Shown one piece after another: positions 1-5,737 of a DNA stretch of 32,123 nt (position 1 is the first letter of the stretch; the number at the start of each line of letters is the position of its first letter). The position numbers and the translations under genes are program-made. The notes beneath the pieces are model-generated. The model searched no databases, was not told where the DNA came from, and was given only the letters and a program-made list of their open reading frames with translations. Source of the DNA: an uncultured Dorea sp. (lineage in GTDB: Bacteria > Bacillota > Clostridia > Lachnospirales > Lachnospiraceae); contig CAMSTW010000041.1 in NCBI GenBank assembly GCA_947063855.1, positions 1-32,123 of the forward strand. Direction: 5' to 3'.

Positions 1-26
1 GTGATTCTCATTACTTGACTTGCCAT
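1..26 (-). CDS. rpsJ: 30S ribosomal protein S10, 5' end only
   Basis: The window edge cuts the gene after about eight codons. The visible product reads MASQVMRI, which is the typical N-terminus of clostridial S10. An AAGGAGG ribosome site lies 11 bases before the ATG. S10 is a 30S head protein and normally the first gene of the large S10 ribosomal operon, so that operon presumably continues off the left edge. Identification rests on eight residues, the ribosome site and the long leader upstream. Confidence 0.8.
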
Positions 27-329
27 AAAAAAAGTCGCCTCCTTTTCGTACTTTTCAACTCAGTACGACAAGCGGTGACTGTACACTCTCCCGTGTGTGT
101 CGTGAGAACCTCACACGTCGTTATGAGCACCCGACAGCCTCTTGCGGCTGTCTGTGTGCGGTACGCGCCGACTTCCGACTCTCTTAAGTAAAAGTCCTGC
201 TCCGGCACTGTACCAACGTTAACAGTGTTACAGTGACTTGTCGCCAGTTTCCTAACTTGACATTCGCTCCACGGAAAACCTGCCACTTACGGGCAGCAAC
301 CTCTCGCTTCCTCGCTATCATGTCACAGC
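27..329 (-). promoter_or_regulatory. Structured 5' leader of the S10 operon
   Basis: The predicted transcript start is near 329 and rpsJ starts at 26, leaving a leader of about 300 nt. It holds several clear hairpins. GACAGCC/GGCTGTC lies around 133-152. GTGAG/CTCAC with a three-base loop lies around 99-115. CACTGT/ACAGTG lies around 205-236. CTGCC/GGCAG lies around 279-296. Autoregulatory leaders, for example through L4, are known for S10 operons of gamma-proteobacteria. Regulation here is an inference. The open frame inside it (286 to 11) runs over the rpsJ start in another frame and looks non-coding. Confidence 0.6.
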
Positions 330-335
330 TTTTTT

Positions 336-364
336 AGTATATCTAAGGTAAATCCATTTTTCAA
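336..364 (-). promoter_or_regulatory. Sigma-A promoter of the S10 operon
   Basis: On the minus strand the -35 box is TTGAAA (364-359) and the -10 box is TATACT (341-336), separated by exactly 17 bases. Transcription should start near 329. It lies between the YcxB-like gene and rpsJ, so the ribosomal operon does not depend on read-through. Confidence 0.75.
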
Positions 365-414
365 GCCTTTTTTTTGAAATATTGTATTTTTTTTGATACA
401 ATATCTCTTTACTA

Positions 415-1005
415 CTACTTCTCTTCTGATTCCTCCCTCTCCCGGGCCATCTCCATCCGCTTCCGGAACAGACGCTGCTTAAAGCTCAGATTCACGCCTT
501 CGAATTCCTTGCGCGCTGCGTTCTGCATGAAATCATAGAACTTCACCGGATCTCCCGACACAAAATCCTCCTTTGGAACCAGAAAGAGATCGTCGTCTTC
601 CATATGAATATAGTAGATATCTCTGTCCGCATACAGGTTACGAATCAGATTGTACTTATAGGATACCGTCCGTACCTTGTCCTGAACCTCGAATCCCGAA
701 TGGCCGAATGACATCCTGATCTTTATCCCGTTCTTATAATAGGGATCCCGGTAGAGAAGCCCCAGATAACTGATCTGGTCTCTTAAGAATGCGACCGCAA
801 TCACCGCAAGTCCCGCGCCCCAGTAGAACAGACGCTCATTCCCCGCCACCCCAAAGGCCCTTGGTATCGTAAACAGGATGGCCGCCACGGCCATATACCG
901 GAACATCAGCCGCTTATTATTCTTCGTCTTCTCATTATAAATCTTCGCAAACGCCTTCAGCACCTTACTGCTGTGTCCGGTCTCAACTTCATATAATATT
1001 GTCAT
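415..1005 (-). CDS. YcxB-like membrane protein
   Basis: A 196-residue protein with two adjacent hydrophobic segments at about 36-52 and 59-77. A basic N-terminal stretch precedes them and a soluble C-terminal domain of about 110 residues follows. The motifs in the soluble part (VSYKYNLIRNLYADRDIYYI, then LVPKEDF) resemble the YcxB-like C-terminal domain, a family of unknown function found in many Firmicutes. The tail is highly charged (REREESEEK). The start is supported by AGGAAAGG eight bases before the ATG. It ends 51 bases upstream of the S10 promoter. The family assignment is from recognition only. Confidence 0.65.
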   Translation of the reverse strand: MTILYEVETGHSSKVLKAFAKIYNEKTKNNKRLMFRYMAVAAILFTIPRAFGVAGNERLFYWGAGLAVIAVAFLRDQISYLGLLYRDPYYKNGIKIRMSFGHSGFEVQDKVRTVSYKYNLIRNLYADRDIYYIHMEDDDLFLVPKEDFVSGDPVKFYDFMQNAARKEFEGVNLSFKQRLFRKRMEMAREREESEEK

Positions 1006-1101
1006 AGTATTCCTTTCCTGAACATCCTCTTCATGTTCCAGCCTGCCATAGCTTATCTATATTCATGAATCCCGTGCAGACCGTCTCTTTGACACACCGC
1101 C

Positions 1102-1322
1102 CTAGTACAGCGCTGCATAATTAACAGTGAATAATGTGCTTGATATCTGCGTCAGATGTGCGGCTGCAAGCCGGCGGTGTAGCGGGCTGTCTGCATTATA
1201 TCCGGCGAAACTCCGCAGGATTTTCGTTCATATGCAAGGCGGATTTTCGACGGCGCAGCGGTGGCTGCGGTCAGAAAATCCAACGCGGCAGATGGACGAA
1301 TCGGGAAACCGCCGGGCAGCGC
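1102..1322. repeat. Dispersed repeat, copy 1
   Basis: Bases 1102-1162 match 31858-31918 at 59 of 61 positions. The element can be closed by GCGCTGC (1110-1116) pairing with GCAGCGC (1316-1322). The core holds an ATCTG/CAGAT hairpin. The copy-specific interior contains GGATTTTC/GAAAATCC enclosing CGCAGC/GCTGCG at about 1242-1281. Short open frames across it are probably not genes: they share only the repeat-encoded residues and have no ribosome site. It may be a non-autonomous mobile element or a structured RNA. Confidence 0.7.
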
Positions 1323-1418
1323 ACCGGATCCAGTTCTTATTATAAGTGCTATCCTCTCAGGACGCAAGCACTGTTTTATAAATTCTTCGTCATTTTCTCC
1401 AAATCAACCCGAATATAG

Positions 1419-1447
1419 TTGACATTTACTATGCAAAACGTTATAAT
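1419..1447 (+). promoter_or_regulatory. Perfect consensus promoter of the TauE-like gene
   Basis: TTGACA (1419-1424), a 17-base spacer and TATAAT (1442-1447) match the sigma-A consensus fully. Transcription should start near 1454. That leaves a leader of about 90 nt before the permease start at 1545. Confidence 0.85.
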
Positions 1448-1454
1448 AAAACCC

Positions 1455-1541
1455 ATGGAGGGATGCCTTGCTACAATCGGGGGTAGCGCGACAGCATTCA
1501 TTCATGGCAGCACATTACAATTTAATAATCTGGAGGGATGA
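1455..1541 (+). CDS. Possible leader peptide, nearly leaderless
   Basis: A 28-codon frame begins MEGCLATIGG at the predicted transcript start and ends three bases before the permease ATG, inside the permease ribosome-site region. It has no Shine-Dalgarno of its own, so it could be translated only as a leaderless message. No similarity is recognised. It may be chance. Confidence 0.2.
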   Translation: MEGCLATIGGSATAFIHGSTLQFNNLEG

Positions 1542-1544
1542 TTT

Positions 1545-2471
1545 ATGTCATTACTAATTTTGAAGGGATTATGCGTAATCGGTATTATCCTCAATGTATT
1601 TTTGATGTGGCGCAAGAACAAAGAACTGCGCGCCAATCCTGAGAAGGATCCGGTAATCGGTCTGAATGGCGAAGAGCAGTGGCAGGAGCAGAAGAAGCAC
1701 ATCATTCCAACTGCGATCATTGGATTCGTGGCGAATTTCCTGGATACCTTAGGTATCGGTTCCTTCGCTCCGTCTTCCGCAGCTTTCAAGATGACGAAGT
1801 CTGTAGACGACGTACTGGTTCCGGGTACTCTGAACGTAGGTGATACCGTTCCTGTATGTGTTGAGGCATTCCTGTTCTTCGGTATCGTAGAGATGGATAT
1901 TCTTACACTCGTACTTATGATTGCGGCGTCTGTAATCGGATCTATCCTGATGGCCGGCGTAGTTTCAAGCTTTGACAGGAAGAAGGTTCGTTTTGCACTG
2001 TTTGTCGGTTTGTTTCTCCTTGCAACCGTAGTTCTCATGAAGAATCTGGGCGTTGGACCTTTCGGTACACAGGGTACGGCGACTACCTTAAGAGGTGCCA
2101 AGCTGATTATTGCAGTTGTAGGAAACTTTATCTTCGGCGCTCTCATGAGTATCGGTGTTGGACTCTACGCTCCATGTATGGCTATGGTTCTTGCATTAGG
2201 AATGAACGCCGACTGTGCATTCCCGGCTATGATGGGATCCTGTGCGTATCTGATGGCATTCGGTAACGGACCAAAGTTCATCAAGGAAGGCAGATACGAC
2301 ATGGTAGCTTCCTGGACACAGGCAATCTTCGGAGCAATCGGCGTATATGTAGCGGCTACATTCGTTAAGAGCTTACCGCTTGATGTACTTACCAAGATTA
2401 TCGTTTGTGTCGTATACCTGACAGCATTCTTATATCTCCGTGATGGTATTAAGAAGGGATCTGCGGCATAA
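1545..2471 (+). CDS. TauE/SafE-family membrane permease
   Basis: A 308-residue polytopic membrane protein with about eight hydrophobic segments. Two related motifs, GIGSFAP (about residue 71) and GVGLYAP (about 206), mark the internal duplication typical of the TauE/SafE family, whose members move sulfite, sulfoacetate and other small organic anions. The substrate here cannot be read from sequence. The gene stands alone between its own consensus promoter and a terminator. It lies next to the proline reductase operon, so import of proline or export of 5-aminovalerate is possible, but that is inference. The ribosome site is GGAGGGATGATTT before the ATG. Strong expression is expected. Confidence 0.75.
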   Translation: MSLLILKGLCVIGIILNVFLMWRKNKELRANPEKDPVIGLNGEEQWQEQKKHIIPTAIIGFVANFLDTLGIGSFAPSSAAFKMTKSVDDVLVPGTLNVGDTVPVCVEAFLFFGIVEMDILTLVLMIAASVIGSILMAGVVSSFDRKKVRFALFVGLFLLATVVLMKNLGVGPFGTQGTATTLRGAKLIIAVVGNFIFGALMSIGVGLYAPCMAMVLALGMNADCAFPAMMGSCAYLMAFGNGPKFIKEGRYDMVASWTQAIFGAIGVYVAATFVKSLPLDVLTKIIVCVVYLTAFLYLRDGIKKGSAA

Positions 2472-2512
2472 CAGGCAGACATATCGTTTTATAAACTGAA
2501 TATAGAACATAC

Positions 2513-2563
2513 AAGGACGTTCCGGTATTGTGATTCATATCACTTTGCGGGCGTCCTTTTTTT
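2513..2563 (+). terminator. Terminator of the TauE-like gene
   Basis: AAGGACG (from 2513) pairs with CGTCCTT, with an inner TCCG/CGGG pairing, and a run of seven T follows. It is a canonical intrinsic terminator 40 bases after the stop codon. Confidence 0.85.
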
Positions 2564-2650
2564 GGATATTAAAGTTGCATTAAAAACTTGTATTTTCACG
2601 ATAAATAATTGTTATTTTGCATGAAATTTTATTTTCATATGACTGAAGTA

Positions 2651-2679
2651 TTGACATCAAATAACAAAAATGATATATT
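2651..2679 (+). promoter_or_regulatory. Promoter with no protein gene downstream
   Basis: TTGACA (2651-2656), a 17-base spacer and TATATT (2674-2679). No credible coding frame follows. Transcription should run from about 2686 to the terminator at 2936-2978. Confidence 0.7.
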
Positions 2680-2685
2680 AAATTC

Positions 2686-2978
2686 ATCTTAAATATGTAG
2701 AAATTATCAGCGATTCATTCTTCTTTGAAGGTTTGTATTTTAAGAGAATTCTATGTATTAAGTAACCGTTGCGGTTGTATTTGCAGTTACACAGTTGCCG
2801 ATCGTTTTCCCCAAGAACGTTCTTGCAACAGTGAACTCCAATTAATATATACATCCTCTTTTAGAGAGCATTCCCCAGCTTTGTATATAAGAATAAAACT
2901 GCAATGCAACGAGGAAAACCTCTCAATGACATACCAAAAAGAAAGGGCACGACATACAGGTCGTGTCTTTTCTTTTCT
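2686..2978 (+). ncRNA. Candidate structured non-coding RNA of about 290 nt
   Basis: The interval is bounded by a near-consensus promoter and an intrinsic terminator. The open frames across it have no ribosome site and no recognisable product. It contains several self-complementary segments. CACAGTTGC (2790-2798) pairs with GCAACAGTG (2825-2833) with one A-A mismatch. TATATAC (2846-2852) pairs with GTATATA (2883-2889). TTGCAGTT (2781-2788) pairs with AACTGCAA (2897-2904) and encloses both. AGTT (2785-2788) could instead extend the first helix with AACT (2834-2837). It does not match tmRNA, RNase P, SRP RNA or T-box signatures that I know. A divergent 6S-like RNA cannot be excluded. Confidence 0.5.
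2936..2978. terminator. Bidirectional terminator ending the RNA candidate
   Basis: GGCACGAC (2946-2953) and GTCGTGTC (2960-2967) form an eight-pair stem. The stem is extended by the flanking A-rich and T-rich strands, so U-rich tails exist in both directions. Confidence 0.8.
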
Positions 2979-3170
2979 CTTAATATCTTCCTCCCCACCT
3001 CTTTCTTGCCGCACCCTCCGGCATTCTCCTTACACATTTATCATCTCCTATCGCCCGATCCGCACATCCTCCTGCTCCTTTCGCGCTCCCCTTACACTCA
3101 GTTCTCTTCCTTTCGTCCGATCCGTACATTCTTCTGCACTCTGCCACGCCCTTACCGGTTCACGCCCATC
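2979..3170. other. Gene-free C/T-rich spacer with a degenerate tandem repeat
   Basis: No gene is seen between the RNA terminator and the prd operon terminator. Bases 3030-3091 and 3092-3153 are imperfect copies with a 62-base period. Both begin TTACAC and contain TCG(C/T)CCGATCCG. Long open frames here are low-complexity and unsupported. Confidence 0.5.
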
Positions 3171-3212
3171 AAAAAAGGACCCGCATACATTCCCCAATGC
3201 CGGGTCCCTTTT
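3171..3212 (-). terminator. Terminator of the prd operon
   Basis: On the minus strand GGACCCG (3207-3201) pairs with CGGGTCC (3183-3177), followed by six T (3176-3171). It lies 37 bases beyond the prdE stop. Confidence 0.9.
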
Positions 3213-3248
3213 CAACCTCTCTGTTCTTCATCTGATCTTTGCAGGAAA

Positions 3249-3728
3249 CTACTTCTGCTGCTGATCCTTCTGACGCATCTTCAGCTTCAGCAGCGCCATC
3301 GCCTTCCTGCAGTCGAGCGCGACCATGTTGTTTTCCCCTACCACATTGGTCTCCGTCCCATCTGCGCTCTTATTGATATCTATAATACCATCCAGGTATT
3401 CATTCACTACCACGAACTGCGCTACCGTACCGCTGAAATTGAGCCCTGTCACCGGGATTCCCCTTATCCCTAATTGCTCGCATGTATTCGTGAAGTCCAC
3501 GTCACTGTTGCCCCAGCCATCAGACGAGATAATCACGCCGTCAGCCCTCATCGCCTCTGCCCAGACGGCTGAACGCGTTCCTACCAGCATCTTGTCCTTG
3601 TTATCATCCGGCGTCCCTACCAGAAGGATCCCCATCAGATCAAGATCTGTATCATTCGACACCACATCCAGAAGCGGATCTCTGAAATGATGCAGCGACG
3701 TCTCCTTGGTTGATGGTCCTATTCCCAT
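3249..3728 (-). CDS. prdE: Proline reductase-associated protein PrdE
   Basis: A 159-residue paralogue of the C-terminal (pyruvoyl) part of PrdA. MGIGPSTKE aligns with CIGPASKE of PrdA. Later blocks also match, such as ADGVIISSDGWGNSDVDF against ADGAFVTTEGFGNNHIDF and QLGIRGIPVTG against QIGMRGIPVVG. The cysteine that PrdA uses to form the pyruvoyl group is replaced here by the start region, so PrdE cannot form that group at this site. PrdE is a conserved member of prd operons; its exact role is not established. AAGGAGG precedes the ATG, and prdD ends only 14 bases upstream, so the two are co-transcribed. Confidence 0.85.
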   Translation of the reverse strand: MGIGPSTKETSLHHFRDPLLDVVSNDTDLDLMGILLVGTPDDNKDKMLVGTRSAVWAEAMRADGVIISSDGWGNSDVDFTNTCEQLGIRGIPVTGLNFSGTVAQFVVVNEYLDGIIDINKSADGTETNVVGENNMVALDCRKAMALLKLKMRQKDQQQK

Positions 3729-3742
3729 ACTCTTCTACCTCC

Positions 3743-4510
3743 TTACTGCATAGAGCGGATAATCCCGTCCCGGTATTCATTCGGCGTCACCAGGACCGGC
3801 ATATTGCCCATGTCGATGATCGAGCGTCCGCCTTCTACTCCGGACGGCTCATCTGCGAAGAAATGTGTATCATACATCGCACCCTGTCCGGCAACCTGCT
3901 TGATGATAAGCACTCTCTTCTTGCCAGGTCTTACAATGTCATGGTATTCGTGCCTCTCCGTACATCTCTCTCCACGGAATTTCTTCAGCTTGTCACGATA
4001 GGTCTGAATAAACTTATCACAGGCGCGGTGTGCTGCCGTAGGACCCGGCCTTTCCTGTCCCATGCCGGCAGTCAGAGTAACGTCAAAGGAAATAATATAG
4101 TCGTCGTCTCCGGGAGTTCCTGCTCGGTTCAGATACAGCTGTTCCTTCAGATTCCCTTCCGATGACCCAAATTCATGGCACTGCTTTCCATTCACATCCA
4201 CACCGGTAAGCATCACATATACACCGGTGATCGTGTGTGTAATCCCATCCCCAATCTTGCCAAGAACTTTTGTAGAGATCGGTATAATATCCATGATCGT
4301 GTTCGTCCACCTGTCATGGTCGCCCGGCTTAATAAGCTGAATATCTATCTTCTCTATGTATTCTTCTCCAGCCGCCAGTTCTTCAAGCATCTCTTTGCTT
4401 ACTGTCATCTTGCCGTCTACTGTAATATTATTATGCTCGCCCCATTCTACATCATTCATATGGAATGCTTTGATCACAAGCTTTCTCAAGTCCTTTACTT
4501 CATCAGCCAC
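3743..4510 (-). CDS. prdD: Proline reductase-associated protein PrdD
   Basis: The product (255 residues from the GTG chosen here) is a paralogue of the middle part of PrdA. Matching blocks are LRKLVIKAFHMNDV against VRTLTRKHFNITEV, TIMDIIPISTK against TIMDVQPIATK, MLTGVDVNG against MLTGVDEGG, and RPGPTAAH against RRGPMAAH. It ends EYRDGIIRSMQ, exactly where PrdA reads LDGCIHALT before its cleavage cysteine. Together with PrdE it forms a PrdA-like chain encoded as two genes. The start is uncertain. GGAGG sits eight bases before a GTG at 4510, while ATGs at 4516 and 4540 are also in frame but have poor ribosome-site spacing. Confidence 0.82.
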   Translation of the reverse strand: MADEVKDLRKLVIKAFHMNDVEWGEHNNITVDGKMTVSKEMLEELAAGEEYIEKIDIQLIKPGDHDRWTNTIMDIIPISTKVLGKIGDGITHTITGVYVMLTGVDVNGKQCHEFGSSEGNLKEQLYLNRAGTPGDDDYIISFDVTLTAGMGQERPGPTAAHRACDKFIQTYRDKLKKFRGERCTERHEYHDIVRPGKKRVLIIKQVAGQGAMYDTHFFADEPSGVEGGRSIIDMGNMPVLVTPNEYRDGIIRSMQ

Positions 4511-4558
4511 CTTCATCACCTCCGTCAACTCAGCCTGCATACAGGCTACTCTTCATAC

Positions 4559-4612
4559 CATGATATAACATATCATATTTTTTAAGGGCAGATGCACCAA
4601 ACATCTGCCCTT
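4559..4612 (-). promoter_or_regulatory. Strong hairpin between prdB and prdD
   Basis: AAGGGCAGATG (4584-4594) and CATCTGCCCTT (4602-4612) form a perfect 11-pair stem with a seven-base loop. A smaller ATGATAT/ATATCAT palindrome lies at 4559-4575. On the coding strand the stem is followed by A rather than T residues. It is therefore more likely a message-stability or processing element, or a partial terminator, than a full stop. It may lower prdDE relative to prdAB. Confidence 0.6.
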
Positions 4613-4697
4613 TGATACCTCACTTTCCGGTTAAGCCTCTTTATAACTGACGCCTGCCCGGATACATAATCTTTTCCGGTATAGTTCTTATATCTGC

Positions 4698-5423
4698 TTA
4701 TACCTTCGCGATATACTCGAAAGGCAACGGAACAATCTTTCCAGGTGTCTGGATCTCTACCAACTGCTCCAGGGTCGCCCTTACAATCTGTGTCTGCTGT
4801 TCTACGTTGTGCGGTCCGCCTGCGTTCGCACCCATAGGCACGAGCGGAGCTACTGCACGAGGAGTACCGGTCTGACGAACAACCGGCGGAAGAGCTGCAA
4901 TAATAATTGTAGGAATTCCAGCTTCTTCAATCGCTCTCTGCACCAATACTGCAGAGCGGTGGCAGGTTCCTCAGCCAGCGGTGAGGATAACCGCGTCAAC
5001 ATCCTCTTCTTTGAACATCTGTGCAATAGCCGGTCCGGTCTCGCCTTTAAACTTCTCCTGGTTTCCGCCGCCGCCCATGAATCCTGCATGCACAGGAGCA
5101 CAGGCTCTGATAAATCCTTCTGCTGCCAGTTCATGAATTCTGTCAATCGGGAACATGCAGTTGATGTCTTTATTCACGTCACTGTTATCATATCCTCCGT
5201 GGGATACCATCAATTCGCTGGATGGCGTTGTGTTCTCTATCTTTCTCCATGTGAAATCTCCGGCAAGATTAAATCTTTCCTGATCCTTCTTGTGAACGCC
5301 TGCTGCCGTAGCCAGAGCAATAGACATATCCTTAAGCTCTTTTGTTACAGGAGTCCATACAGACGGCGGAGTAATAGGAACGAATATCTCTGATTGTAAA
5401 CCTTTAACAACCGTTAAACTCAT
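4698..5423 (-). CDS. prdB: D-proline reductase selenoprotein subunit PrdB
   Basis: The frame is interrupted by one in-frame TGA at 4973-4971. Reading it as selenocysteine gives one 241-residue protein with Sec at position 151, in the context LTAG-U-GTCHRSAVLVQ. The length and Sec position match the PrdB family, and sequence after the TGA (RAIEEAGIPTIII and on) clearly continues the family. PrdB carries the Sec that, with the PrdA pyruvoyl group, reductively opens D-proline to 5-aminovalerate in the cytoplasm. A hairpin directly 3' of the UGA is the likely SECIS. The start has a ribosome site (GAGG) close to the previous gene's end, and the genes are two bases apart. Gene callers that ignore recoding will split it at 4971. 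Confidence 0.95.
4932..4973 (-). promoter_or_regulatory. UGA recoding site and SECIS hairpin of prdB
   Basis: The UGA is at 4973-4971. Fifteen bases after it, CTCTGCA and TGCAGAG form a seven-pair stem with loop GTATTGG (within 4956-4936). Outer CG/CG pairs extend the stem past a small bulge. Position and a GG-containing apical loop fit bacterial SECIS elements read by SelB. Confidence 0.75.
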
Positions 5424-5425
5424 TT

Positions 5426-5722
5426 TTAGACCTCCTCATTATCCAAACGCTTACGCATCTCTTCTTGTTTGCGTCGTTCTTTTTCAATGTTACTGACGTA
5501 CTTGTCATTTATCCCTGGTCCTAACTGTTCCGGAAAGCTCATGCGAAAGCCAACCTCCTGTCCGACCTTTGGTTCCGTGTCACAGATGAACATCCTCTTC
5601 GGCGCTTTAAAGAAACCAAGACGCCCTTTCAAATCCATACTGATGCTGCAGTCATCAACATCTACAATGACACCTTCCATATAAATGATCTTATCGCCAT
5701 ATTTCAAACGTTCGTCATTCAT
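5426..5722 (-). CDS. Small conserved protein of proline reductase operons
   Basis: A 98-residue soluble protein with no membrane segment. The middle part (FFKAPKRMFICDTEPKVGQEVGFRMSF) is rich in beta-forming residues. The last 20 residues are highly charged and helical (EKERRKQEEMRKRLDNEE). I recall small proteins of this type between prdA and prdB in other clostridia (a CBO2795-like family) without a known function. It lies 15 bases after prdA and two before prdB, so it is translated in the middle of the reductase genes. A role in assembly or maturation of the complex is a guess from position. Confidence 0.7.
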   Translation of the reverse strand: MNDERLKYGDKIIYMEGVIVDVDDCSISMDLKGRLGFFKAPKRMFICDTEPKVGQEVGFRMSFPEQLGPGINDKYVSNIEKERRKQEEMRKRLDNEEV

Positions 5723-5737
5723 CCAACCAACACCTGA

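Noticed and set aside
11..286. Minus-strand open frame of 91 codons at the left edge
   Set aside because: It overlaps the rpsJ start in another frame and lies inside the structured S10 leader; no ribosome site or recognisable product.
366..406. ATATTGTAT/ATACAATAT repeat as a terminator of the YcxB-like gene
   Set aside because: The stem is all A/T with an A-rich loop and no suitable T tail on the minus strand; too weak to call.
1127..1418. Short open frames across repeat copy 1, and a similar one at 31890-32108
   Set aside because: They share residues only because the repeat itself is shared; the frames diverge after it, lack ribosome sites and have no coding character.
2725..3473. Plus-strand open frames of 179 and 189 codons
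   Set aside because: They cross a terminator, a C/T-rich spacer and the 3' end of prdE in antisense; composition is low-complexity and there is no ribosome site.
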